Shown: positions 19,501-30,276 of the stretch, piece after piece | Layout: the number at the start of each line of letters is the position of its first letter | Numbering within the stretch: the stretch's first letter is position 1 | DNA from: Thalassia testudinum | Lineage: Eukaryota > Streptophyta > Magnoliopsida > Alismatales > Hydrocharitaceae | Length of the DNA: 64,000 nt | NCBI GenBank assembly: GCA_037157565.1 | Contig: JAZHRO010000019.1 | Coordinates: 19,965,001-20,029,000, forward strand | Reading direction: 5' to 3' | The notes under the pieces: model-generated | What the model was told of the DNA's origin: nothing | Seen by the model: the letters and a program-made list of their open reading frames with translations, nothing else | The model's database searches: none | Translations under genes and position numbers: made by a program

Positions 19501-20814
19501 TGATAGGATCTAAAGATATAATATATATGGCTATCTATGCACACAAACACTCAAGAACAATATTAGTAATAACAAAAAAGATTTGCACAAATAATCAAAC
19601 CACAAAAAATGCACAATATGTATAGTGGTTCCCCACCCTTAGGTACTCCACTACCTAAGCCTCCCAGCTTAAGGCTTTTAACCCGATTCTCTCAACCCCG
19701 AGAGAATCAATTTACTAACCCGAGGTAATTAACAAGTTACCTAAACCCAAGTATAAAGACGGGTTTGTTACAACCCAACGAGCAACAAGCTCAAAATACA
19801 AATAAGAACTGGTGTAAGAAAGAGAACTCTTACAACAAGAATTCCTATGCCTCCCAACAATAATTAAAATAATATTACCAATTTGAGAGCCTAGGATGGA
19901 CGTGAATCGCTTCGTAGATGCATGAGAAAAACACATCGTTGAAGTGTTTGCAAAAGCATAGAGAGATTGAGAGCAGCAAATTATTCCTTCTCTTGAATAT
20001 GTGGTGGAAAAATGTAATATAGCTCTAGAATTTTTCTTCTCTATTTCTTATGTCTCTATGTGCAAACAAAGAGTCCTAGGGTCATTTTATAGAGTTTAGG
20101 ACCTAGGATACTCGTCTGCTAGTTGTTGGGAATTAATTCCCAACGTTCATATTGTTGGAATTAATTTTCTAGCCATTCAATTTTAAGCCAACGGCTACCT
20201 GATACCAGTACTAAAGTACCTATACCGGTACTAGCAGCTCACTTCCACCAGTACATGAGTCCTTGTACTGGTACCGGTACTCATCATGGGTACCGGTACT
20301 TGTAAGGTTCAGGCCAGAATTAAGCCTTCAACCTATGGCCAACATGTACCGGTACTCATGGTTAGTACCAGTACTTGTTCATAGTTTGAGACGAATTCTC
20401 AAACCTGTGCCTTGCAAATACCAGTACTGATGAATAATACCGGTACTTTCTTATAAGTATCTGTTTTAAGAGTTTTAATTCATTACGTACTTTGGAAACG
20501 ACTGTCATATAAATCCTAATTTATCTCTAATTGATTTTTATGATCTAAGTTAAATTCTCTTGTTAAGAGGCATACAATCTATGAATAAAAAATCTAAACT
20601 AAAAAACTAAAGGTTGAAGATGATCTTCTTCACTTCGACTCATCCTTGTCATCTTGCCTCCTCCTTGTCATCATCTTCTCTTTCTCATCATCATGCCTCC
20701 ATCACTTCCTGTTTGCCTTGATCTTCACCTAAATCTGAAAAGCACTCAATTACAAACATTAATCCATAATAATTTTGTTAACACCAAAATAACATGTGGA
20801 ATAAGGTTCCAACA
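19501..20814 (-). repeat. Right LTR of element F, with extra array segment
   Basis: 1314 bp. It carries 317 bp (about 20190-20506) absent from the left LTR. Either the left copy lost this segment, or the two LTRs come from different insertions joined by recombination. Confidence 0.92.
20190..20506. repeat. Array of GTACCGGTAC-type palindromes in LTR F
   Basis: At least six sites of the form AGTACCGGTACT or one-base variants (TACCAGTACT, TACTGGTACC) at irregular spacing of 15-60 bp. The core TACCGGTA is self-complementary. The spacing and the self-complementary core parallel the GACGTC arrays in LTRs H and I. Confidence 0.8.
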
Positions 20815-22197
20815 AGCATTAAACTCAGCAGTTGCACATATGACTTAGAGCTGACCTGAGCTTCATACTCAGGTGATATCTTCCGTACTCTACCCTTCCT
20901 TTCATGTCTCTTTTTCTCAATGTGGACATTGTATCAGCTAGGCATGGGGGATGGATTCATTTTTTAATCATTTTGTCAACTCTGTGAAATTCTTGTAAAT
21001 TTTATTTCTCTTCTTATATATACATTAAAAAACAAATTGAATTAGGAAGGAATACTTGGACATTATGACTTTTCAATCTTATGAAATATTACATTAGGAT
21101 CTAAACACAAAGACCCTTTAGGTCTTTAGGCTTAATCAGCCCGTGTATCCACTAAAATGTGGATTTGTTTTTCGAGTCCTCGCCATCTTAATTCTATTGT
21201 AATTTGATTAAATAAGTTTGGGCGATAAGTACATGACTTATCAACCCACCCTCTACTTTGAGGGAACTTTAAGTCTAAAGCATCTACACACTATCTTTTC
21301 ACTAACTTGTTGATCGGCAGTTTTAATGGAAATTGGGTAGCTAATGAACCTTCTAGGGTGATATGACTAGCAAGTTATCATGGGTAACAGCCCATAGGTA
21401 GGTCGTCCAGAGCCCAGTCACTGGACCATTCTCTTCTTGCTGCCTTTAGGTAAATCTTAGACCAAGGAAGCCACCAACTTAAATAAAAAATAAAAAAATG
21501 AAAGTCAAAAAGAAAAAGAAAAGGAGAAAAGAAAAAGAAAACAAAAGAAATAAACCACACTTCACCGCATGAGTATGGCTAGCAAGTTGTTGGTGGTAAC
21601 AGCTCATCGACCGGTTATCCAGAACCCAACTCAAGAAATGCACTGAAATTTCCCAAAACACTTAGGAAGAAGTGGAGAAGTAGAATAAACCATGGAGATA
21701 TATACTAGATTCACCCTCGTGTTGATCCCATAAAAATAAAAGTAGGGAGAAAGCTACCGGTCGTAAAGATACACCTTTAGGTAGAACTCCCTTTTTAAGG
21801 TCACCTAGAGGCGTAAAAATCCGAAGTCCGTTCTAATTGCTGATCAACGAGTCTATCACATTCATAATAAGAGCTTAGAACTTAGGATTCTCATCAAATC
21901 TTAGGTGGGTTGAATGGCCGTAGAAAGCCACTCTTTAACCCGAAACTCAAAAAAATCCAAAAAATTAGAAAAGAAGAAAAAGAGAAAAAGAAAATTTTCT
22001 TTGAATAAGGCGAGGGCTTGAGGCGGTCTGCATTTTGGCAGATACCCGGGCGCTGTTATGTCTTTGAAAGTTCAGATCCTAAGTAAAAAATTTCTTAATG
22101 TTGATAATAACTTATGCCCAAGTAATCCAACTTAATTCTTTTATAAATAGCATGTAGTTTTTACTAGGGACTAGCAAAAGATAGGCATGAGGGTGTG

Positions 22198-23834
22198 ATG
22201 TGCATACATCCGATTAACCTAAAATGTCTATTAATGCATGTTCTTAGTGTCACATTAGCATTATGTATTGTAAATAGTGCATAACATGCATAATCATGCA
22301 TTTAGATTAAGTTATCTAAATTGTACAGTAATTGTCTCCTTTTTATGGTCAAGGATAGGGCGACATTTTATCAAAGCCTCAGATCGAAGATCCAACCATA
22401 CGGATTTTATCAGAGCGATGATTGGAGTTCAACGACTCCAAGATCACCCTAATCGAACATCCGTAGCACCAGATAGAGACCAACTCTAAAGATCAAGGAC
22501 CAAGATGGTGTTAATCCACACCTTAGATGACAAATTTGACCGCACAGATGGATTCGGATTGACGATCGTAGCCTAACGGCACAAAAATTGGTTCAATCCG
22601 ACACCCGTGGCACCATCCACAATACTCAGAAGATGGACAGCCAAGATGGCTCCACATGGCGCCATCTCAGCCGCCCAACTGGTCCCAAGGACCCGCAGCA
22701 ACCATTCCTTCTTCACCCACCCGCTCAATCTCGACCATTGGATGCTCATCCAACGGTCGTGAAGCTGGGTGCCCAAAAACAAGCGCTCGAAACAAAAGCA
22801 CCTGCAGCGCGTTGGTTGAGCACCTTCACAAGAAGAGGAGACGCCAGTTCGAGTCACAGGTGCTTCAAATTGGAGCGTGAGCGAGCAGGCACGTGGGCGA
22901 GCGGAGCCGTGCGATGGAGATCGTGCGGTGCTGAGCAGCCAATAGCGCCCACGCATGATCACACGCGTGGGCTGACGCGAGATCACACGCGGGCCCAAGC
23001 GGGGATCTTTTAAGCCGTCGGATCTCATGATCGAACGACTGTAAGCACATGGACGTGCACGGACGCTGCGCGACATGGAGGTGAGGAGGCGTGCGGCACG
23101 GGCACACGAAGGCCACGTTCAAGCCTTTATTGACGGATTTATCCATCACTAAAGGTCTTGAATTAAAATTTTTCAAATTATAATGACCAAAATGCCTCCA
23201 TACGAATTTCTCATCCCTTCCTTCTCTTCTCTCCCTCTCCAAAGCTCAAGAGAAGTTTGTCCCACACCCGGGATGCTCCTCAAGAGATAAAATTAATTTT
23301 TCGCCCCCATTCTGAAAGCGAATCCTGCGACGACGAGACGTGTTGCCTCATTCCCATTCCTCCTGCCTCGACCTCCTTCTTCCCTCTCCGTTCCTTGTCT
23401 TCCAGGCGTCATCTCATCCAACTCGTCCTCCAAGCAATCATCGAGGAGGATAACTTCTCTCTCCCATTCCTTTTTCCTACTTTCTAGAGTAGAATTTTCC
23501 TACTTTCTAGTTGTAATAGTTTTCTTGCTTTCTAGTGTAATTTCTCACTTTCTTAGTTGTACAAACATTTTGCAATATCAAGTGGATGTTCTCTCTCTCT
23601 CTCTCTTTCTTTTATTGTCTATGGTATTTCATTTCATTGTAATTACTTCGCTTTTTAACAAAAACACAAAAAGAATATAATTACGAATTTCTATCAGCGT
23701 AGCCTCCCTGACTTTGACCTAGGATTTCTATTCCGGTATAAACTTTATTTGTTGAACCCAAGTTCTTCGCTATTCAAACTACAATGACATGTTTTCAAAA
23801 ACCAAATTCGATAGCATAGTCCTCCGACGTTTCA
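22198..23834 (+). repeat. LTR of element D
   Basis: About 1.64 kb, from TGATGTGC to about TTTCA. It shares layout and local sequence with the LTR of C: GATCxAACGGxC-type blocks, GTGGGC/ACGCGTGGGC text, and an end block CTCCCTGACTTTGACCTAGG that corresponds to CCCTGAGATCGACACTCGG in C. It contains a CT run at about 23589-23608 and a tRNA-like block at 22805-22857. Its right end is uncertain by a few bases. Confidence 0.65.
22805..22857 (+). other. tRNA-like block in LTR D
   Basis: GTTGGTTGAGCACC (D-arm-like) is followed, after tRNA-like spacing, by AGTTCGAGTCAC (T-arm/B-box-like). The A-box match is poor at its 5' side. No tRNA can be folded from it with confidence. Confidence 0.4.
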
Positions 23835-24280
23835 ACAACCCCCCTTTGCCTAAATCTGACAATGTCCTCATTGAAAAGCAAAAACAACGAAAGATATTAC
23901 CTGAGGCGAAGTTGAGATGTCTCCCAACAGGTGATTCTCACAAATCAGGCTCTAGAAGTGAAGTAGAAGGAGACCCAAAGAAGATACATAACAAACCTGA
24001 TCTAGCAAGTAAGTCCCCAAGATGTTGGCAAGCTGGTGATGGAGAGTGATGCCAAATGCTCGCCAAATGCAGCTGAAAATTGGGTACTCCTGAGTTATTA
24101 TTGAAGGTTTCCCATAATACCCATGAGTAGTGACCTCCGGGAGTGCGTAGCGAAGAGGCAAAGGCTCCTTAAGCAGATGCGTATAGGAAAAAGAGGGTGC
24201 AAAGAAGGACACCCTAAGGATGATGGGCTAACATGGACAAGCGTCGATCCAAACTCGCCACTCTACCACAGGATGTACGT
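23835..24280 (-). mobile_element. Element E: interior fragment of a pol-less element
   Basis: On minus, a polypurine-like AGGCAAAGGGGGGT (about 23838-23852) and CAATGAGGACATTGTC text match the second, internal tract of elements A, B and C. A diverged TGTCTCCCAACAGGTG box (about 23918) matches their GGGTTGCCTCC box. It abuts the D LTR in the opposite orientation, so the D/E junction is a rearrangement. A 65-codon ORF at 24123-24320 is unsupported. Confidence 0.6.
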
Positions 24281-24697
24281 TGTACGGCGAAAGAGGACTT
24301 TTAAGATGTGTTCATTGTAGTATACTCCTAAATCGCACAACAAAACATTTAAATTTATAAACTCAAAATCTAAAGAGAGTCTGAGGTCGTTCGCTGGGAG
24401 CAAATATGAAATTTACACATTAATCTTCATTCAGAATCAATTAGCATAATAAATTGAGCATCAGATAGATATTCAATGAATACAACTTGTCATATTGATA
24501 TTCAAAAGATTATGAGACAAAAGGAATAGAAAGATAAAATAATGGTGATTTGAATCACCAATTATTCATCTTACTTAAGCATATATTTCATACTCAAATT
24601 ATTCAAATAATCAAATAGTACCTTCAATCAGGGAATCAATATTAACTTAGGTACTTAAATAACTCAACAATGCAAGCATCAACCTTCTAGACGTCAC
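24281..24697 (-). repeat. LTR B, first piece (left of element C)
   Basis: Starts at about TGTACGGCGAAAG, comparable to TGGCGAAA of LTR A, and includes CTGAGGTCGTTCGCTGGGAG matching the end block of LTR A. It ends at the GTCAC target duplication of C (24693-24697). Confidence 0.65.
24693..24697. repeat. Left 5-bp target-site duplication GTCAC of element C
   Basis: Matches 31681-31685 exactly and abuts TGACATG of the left LTR. Confidence 0.93.
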
Positions 24698-26103
24698 TGA
24701 CATGTTGTTGTGCGTATGTACTAAGAAGTGTCGTTATAGTCGCACTTGCAACATCAATTTTAAAATAAGTAAACGGAGGTGAGTCCGAGTGTCGATCTCA
24801 GGGAGACGTGAAAATCGGATTTTTGCTTACCACTTGTTGTTACGGAAAGTGCGGAGTTTTGCTTGCGAAGGATGCGATTTTGAAAAGCAAGAGAGAGATA
24901 GAGAGAGAGAGATTAGGGTTAGAAAGTTCATTATTTGATCATGCAACTTGAACAGAAATTAAAGTGACAATTGAACGGAAAATAACTTCATTAATCATGC
25001 ACTTGTAGTTCATAGCTTACAACATTAAATACATGCTTCAAAAAAAAGTAATGGAAAGCTTAAAAGAGAGAGAGAGTGTTTGTGGAGAGCGACGAGGCAG
25101 CCACGGCGGTGGAGGAGGCTCCGTCGGTGGCTCGTCGTCTCCGGTGATTACAAGAGGTCCTAAAGCTAGCTAAGAGAGGGGTGGAGTAGTTGCAAGGGGA
25201 GTGAATGCCTTGAATGAGTGGTTGGAGGGGGTTTAAATAGGGTTAAGGGTTTCCTAAAAGAAGAAGGGGCTTTAGCGACGTCCAGAGCGTCGCTAAAACC
25301 ACTCCCAAAAGCGTCGGTGAAGCCCTCCAGCCGTTGGTCAGCTGCCCGCCTTGTTCTTCTTCTCGTGCGATCCGCGGCTGCTGAACGAGAGCCATCCGAT
25401 CGAAGATCGGACGGCTGAGAACCCTCCTCGACCACGCTGGGATCGCGCCTCGAGTGCACGTGTGCGTGGGCATCATCGCCCGGCATGCGCGTGTGCGTGG
25501 GCGCCCGTGAGCTGCGGTTACGCCGCATGGCGAGATCTCGGTTGCCCGCTGCTAATCGGGCGGCCCAATTTCACCGCGCACTAACTCCGTCTTCAATTTC
25601 GACTCTGCGCGGCTCGAACCAGCGTCGCGTGCGTGCGGGCGTGCGGGCTAACCGTTACGCCACGCCCGCGCTTTGTCGCGGCAACTGCGGGCGGGCGTGC
25701 GAGTCTCGGTCGTTTGATCGGAGATCGACGACCGAGATTTGATCTTGGCTGGATGAAGGCGCGGCGCGCAGTGGAGCGGGGGCTGACGTGGCACAATATG
25801 GGCCGTTGATCTCCAGATCAACGGTCAGAACTTCTTGGGCCCATTGTAGGAGCTCCGGATGTCGGATTTGGCCGATCTTGAGTCCGTTGGACTCCATTCG
25901 TCGTTCTGAATCCATCCTTGCGGTCTGATTGCTCATTTGAGGCCTACTTTGATAAATGCTTACACAAATGGCCATTAATACAGTTTTATAAGCAATCTTG
26001 GTACATGATGCATGCAATGCTCCCATTCTACTTATGTTGTGCCTTTTATTCTTAAGATGGGCCATATTCAACATAATTATCACCCCCTTGTGTAGTGTTA
26101 TCA
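24698..26103 (-). repeat. Left LTR of element C
   Basis: 1406 bp. Contains an AG run (about 24898-24912), a TATA-like GTTTAAATAG at 25231-25240 (CTATTTAAAC on minus), GC-rich blocks with CGATCAACGGTC-type inverted motifs, and a tRNA-like block at 25611-25669. Confidence 0.95.
25611..25669 (-). other. tRNA-like A/B-box module in left LTR C
   Basis: On minus, TGGCGTAACGG (25652-25662) fits the Pol III A-box consensus TRGCNNARYNGG apart from its spacing, and GGTTCGAGCC (25611-25620) fits the B-box. The A-to-B distance is 42 nt, as in tRNA genes. The sequence GCGGGCG before the A-box would be the acceptor 5' side, but I see no matching 3' side, so this is a tRNA-derived module rather than a tRNA gene. 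It lies upstream of the TATA-like site in element orientation. Confidence 0.6.
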
Positions 26104-26114
26104 TACCCCCATGC
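26104..26114 (-). promoter_or_regulatory. Polypurine tract of element C
   Basis: GCATGGGGGTA on minus, directly before TGATAACAC, the start of the 3' LTR. Identical to the tract of element A. Confidence 0.82.
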
Positions 26115-27461
26115 TTACTCCTTGCTAGTCCCTAGCAAGGTTTATTCTAGCCTTTATTTCTTTTCAGATTTTAAGAAGTAATTGCTTAGACACTTCGTTA
26201 CTTGTTAATAAGAGGAAATATACGAAGATCTTAATCTACAAAGACTAAGCAGCGCCCGGGTGTCTGCCAAAATACAAATCGCCCGAATCCTTGCTTTAAT
26301 GTATATAACTATACATATGTATATGTATATATATATTTTCTAGAATTTTTTCAGAATTCAGTGTGGGTTGGTAAATTTTTACGGCTACCCAACCCACCCA
26401 AAACTCGGTCAAAACCCTAAGTGCTAAGCATCTTGGTGTGAATGTTGTGATAGACTCACTTAACAGTAATTGAGATAGACTTCGAGTTCTACTCCTATAG
26501 GTGACCGGAAAAGGAAATAAATTTGCCTGAAGGTGTATTTGTTCGATTGGTAGCTTTCTCCCTACGTTTGTTTTAATTGGGGTCAACACAAGGATTCTTC
26601 TAGTGTATATCTCCCCGGCTTGTACTACTTCCCCGCTTCTTCCTTAAGTGTTTTGGTCTTTTTTGTGCAATTATTGAGCTGGGCTCTGGACAACCGACCA
26701 ATGGGCTGTTACCCACGATCACTTGCGAGCCATACTTATGCAGTGAAGTGTGGTTTATTTTCTTTTCTTCTTCTTCCTTTTTTTGTAGGTGGCTTCCCTG
26801 ATCTCAAATGTACCTAGAGGCAATGAAGAAGAAATGGCATGTGGCTAGGTTCTGGACAACCTGCCAATGAGCTGTTACTCACGACAACTTGCCAGCCATA
26901 CCACCCTAGAGAGTTCATTAGCTACCAAATTTCTGTCAAAATCTCCAAGAAGTGAGTCTGTGCAAAATGTGTGCAGATGCTTAGACTCAAAGTTTTTCTG
27001 AGTTAGAGGGTGAGTCGATAAGTCATATACTTATTACCTTATTTAGTAGGTGGATTACAATAGCTTAAGGTTGCAAGGATTCGCCACTAAATCCATATTT
27101 TAACGAACACCATGGCTGATTAAGCCTGAAGGCCTGAAAAGTCTAAGTGTTTAAGTTCTTTTTGTATTATTTCCCACTATTGACAAGTTTCTAATGCCTA
27201 AATTTTCTTCCCAAATTCAATTTTTTTTTAATTTATTTATTCATTCAGACTGATTAATTGAGTTCAGGATTATGCAATTTACCACTCCCCCATGCTTAAG
27301 TTGGACAATATCCTCATTGGCAGATACATGGATGCAAAAGGGTTCAAAAAGATAGTACCTGAGTGACGTAAACTACCAGATCAGTCTGAATCCTCTGGGT
27401 TGCCTCCTAGGAAGCGCTGAGTTTAACGCCTCCAGCTGGGCGGTGCACAAACAGGAATGGC
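26115..27461 (-). other. Non-coding interior of element C
   Basis: No gene. Contains two related blocks with GAGCTGTTAC-type text (near 26690 and 26870), a second polypurine-like site near 27286-27297 followed by TTGGACAATATCCTCATTGG, and the GGGTTGCCTCCTAGGAAGCGC box at 27399-27419. The block is also seen inverted in element D. Confidence 0.7.
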
Positions 27462-28774
27462 TTAGGTCAAGGAGGTCTGTACAAAATCAACCAGACCCAA
27501 AATCAGAGGTCCACAGATGCGAACAAGGTTGTGGTGGAGTCCCGTTCCTAAGGGGCGGGAATTCAGTATCATGCATGCCCGTGTCAGATCCTCTCTTAGT
27601 CTGTGGGCATGCAAACAAGTTGTTGTGGACGAACGCACCCCAAATATGACATGCCAGACACTAAAGATGTAGGTTTTATATTCAGCTCGTGTCCCCATAA
27701 TATTGTAATCCATCGAAAGTGTATTAAATCCAGTGCATTCGGGTTGCAGGATCTTTATTCTGGTAGGGCAGGTAACAAAGTCCAGAGTTTCATAACGAGC
27801 CCTACAATCAAGCATGAGGCCTCTCTCCAAAGATGAATCCATCTCTTCCGCAACTATGGTTTCATTGCTCATTCCCTCCAAGCCCTTGATCTCAAGAATA
27901 GTTTCTTCAACCTCCTTTGTATCAGATTCACTGTTTGGGGTTGCATTAGAGGTAGGGTCAATTTCATCCTCTAGATCATATTCTTTCTCTCGGCCCTCCT
28001 CCAAATTTGTGATGGGGATTCCAACCGATTCATAATCAATTTCTTTGAAATTGCAACTCCATTCTCCATCTCTGATGTTGGTTTCTCCCACCGGATTGCT
28101 TCTCTTGGGCCGATTAGATTTGGATTCCAAGGCCTTTCCCCTCACATTCTCAGTTTCCTCCTAATGTTTGTTCTCAATGCTCCCCAAATTGTGTTCCAAG
28201 GAATCCTTACTGTCCTTATCCACTGAGCTGTCCAACTCCTGAGGGGTATCAATGGTGGACTGAACCAAATCAGGATGACTGGGTGTAGTCCAATTGATCA
28301 TGGTAGGTCCTTGCTTTATGAATTCCATGAATGGCGTTGTGTGCAACAGCTTTCTCTGTCCTTCTTCCCCTAATTGATGGAACAAATCCAACATGGCCTG
28401 TTGCCCTTTAACTAATTCTTGATTCTGTCTTTGTAGTTCTAATTGGAGGTTATCAAGAATTGACATGGTGTCCTTTGGATTTCCTCCTTGAAATCCAGGT
28501 TAAGAGAGTATGGTTGAGGTTGTGGATCAGAACCCACACTGGTGTTTAGGTTCTTGGGTGGGTCCTCTATTCTATCATGTTCAGGGTCCAATTCTTCGAG
28601 AGGAACCATTCTCTGTTTGGTCCTATTCCAGAATAGTTGAGGTTCTAAGTTCTCCTCCCAGTCAGATTCTTCATCAGGGGACCAAATCAAAGGTTGATGA
28701 TCCTGGGCTTGCCTAGATTTCTGATCATTTTCTGATTTCCATTTGTCTAAAACTCCTTCCAATCCAAAGGTCAA
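27462..28774 (-). pseudogene. Broken ORF of element C, function unknown
   Basis: Three minus-strand segments (28774-28439, 28466-28161, 28145-27462) stand where element A has its 624-codon ORF, between the leader and the GGGTTGCCTCC box. A frameshift near 28450 separates the first two, and a stop separates the second and third. Visible features: Trp/Asp/Glu-rich start (WSPDEESDWEENLEPQLFW), a Gln-rich helix (LDNLQLELQRQNQELVKGQQ), an acidic middle and a basic C-terminus. No pol or zinc-knuckle motif. It is not obviously alignable by eye with the ORF of A. Confidence 0.5.
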
Positions 28775-30253
28775 GTAGGAAAGGTTGTTGAATTCAGAAG
28801 ACCTTTCTTGGTTATCATCCTGAGACGGGTAGGGTTCTTGGTGTTCTCCTAAAGTGTAGGTCCTATCGCAGCAGAGCGGGTAAACCTAAATGAGGAGGCG
28901 TCGTAAGGAGAATCGAGATATGGAGCCCCACGATTTAAATCATACCCTTGGGTGGATATGTTGGATGTATTCCAATAAGAGGTTAGTGCGATTTGGTCAT
29001 AATTGGGACAGTTGGGCCAAGAGGGATATTTAAGGTCGTATTCCCAACTTGGTGGTTGGTTAGCCCAAGTAGGCTGTGGGTATGGTCTACTTGGGTTAGC
29101 ATATAAATCCTATTAGGGGTAGTTTGGGTAAGATGGATAGGCATTGAAATCCATGGTTTGGAAGAAATGGAGGGATGCGGGAAGAATAGATAAGAGTGTA
29201 CTCAACCAAGCAAACAAGCCTAGTCCTTATGGTGTGTTCCTTAAGGGACTTAGAAATCTCCAAAAGGGTGATTAAGCTCGTAAGCACTGGACTGCCCTTC
29301 CCAAAGCTAATCTGGCAAGGTTGATTACGAAGGGATTGCAGGGAAGGTTCTTCCTTTGGCTTGCGCCTCCAGTTCCATAGACCCCACAACCGCGGTCGTT
29401 TGACACTGCCCCGCAGCCTAGTCACCAGATTCTACCAAGGGAATGAAAGCCAAGTGCTTAGCGAACAAAACCTCACCTTTTAAGACATAACTCAGTCCTG
29501 CCTAGGGCATGTCTACTCAGTTTTAAAGGGTTAGGATAGTGCTTGTGCTCAAGGTTATGTGATGAGGCATTGATTGGGGTGGTGCCTCTTAATTTTCCAC
29601 TTTCAAGGTGTGTGCTTCTAGCAAAACATGGTTTTCAAGCAAGGATTTGTTAAGATGTGGTGTCTTTTAGTGCTTCATCCTTACTTTAGTGCTTTTTAGG
29701 GTTGACGTGTCTTAATGTTTTCATACAAGTTTCAGTGGGCACATCAAGTTCTGCACACAACTCGGTGAAAGTAGATTTCCTTTTATTCTGTAGAGGCTCT
29801 AAAACTCTAGTGTACTCATCCTAATGATCATGCAGCTTCTATTAGATGAGTCAGTTTTAGGGTTGAGTGGTGCGGCCCAGGTCAACTCATGGTGGCTTCA
29901 CAAACACCACTCAAGCAAAAGAAAAGAACACTCCAAGAATTTATTCAGAATGTTAGAGTGTACATTTTTTTGTGGGGTGATGTGTTAAGGATGTGGGTCA
30001 AGCAATCATACACCATGCCAGTTTTTTTCAGTTTTTACAATTGTTTTTTTAGTTTTCTCTTACAAGCAAACAATGAGAGAAAGATTACTCACTATCGGTC
30101 CTCGTAGCACCTACTTCCTTGCTAACGTCGTGGGATGCGTTGCTTCGCCGTCCACGCACCGAATTCTTGCAACCATCAAGTAAAAAGGAAAATAGGGCAT
30201 TAGACGATGTGAGGATGAATGTGGAATGGAGGTGATAAAACAAATCCGTTGCC
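28775..30253 (-). other. Leader of element C
   Basis: Minus-strand text just upstream of the broken ORF (to about 29100) has many Pro, Tyr and Trp codons, such as TWANQPPSWEYDL, and may be the decayed N-terminal part of the same ORF. The rest, up to the primer site, has no supported gene. Confidence 0.5.
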
Positions 30254-30271
30254 TCCCCGGCAACGGTGCCA
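30254..30271 (-). promoter_or_regulatory. Primer-binding site of element C (tRNA-Asp)
   Basis: TGGCACCGTTGCCGGGGA on minus, 17 of 18 matches to the tRNA-Asp primer site, five bases after the LTR end ACGTCA. Confidence 0.92.
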
Positions 30272-30276
30272 AAAAC

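Larger units (their letters stand above)
16583..20814 (-). mobile_element. Element F: Ty1/copia-type element with gag only (TR-GAG-like)
   Basis: Direct repeats start TGATAGGATC and end TTCCAACA. On the minus strand the 5' LTR is followed by a perfect 12-nt initiator tRNA-Met primer site, and the 3' LTR is preceded by a polypurine tract; both are classic for copia. The 1.9 kb interior encodes only Gag, with no protease, integrase, RT or RNase H, matching the non-autonomous TR-GAG class known in plants. Flanks do not match (CCAAT left, GCATT right), and a second primer site lies just outside the left LTR, so the element has recombined since insertion. Gag is broken. Confidence 0.88.
20815..23834 (+). 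mobile_element. Element D: truncated pol-less element related to C
   Basis: The interior piece 20815-22197 is the reverse complement of text found in element C at about 26115-27440: compare the GTGTGGTTTATTT block near 21550 with 26748, and the paired GAGCTGTTAC blocks. It begins abruptly within the GCTGAGTTTAA box, where element F ends. A polypurine tract GCATGAGGGTG at 22187-22197 leads into an LTR that starts TGATGTGC. So D is a 3' fragment in + orientation: interior tail, polypurine tract and 3' LTR. Its 5' part is missing. Confidence 0.75.
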
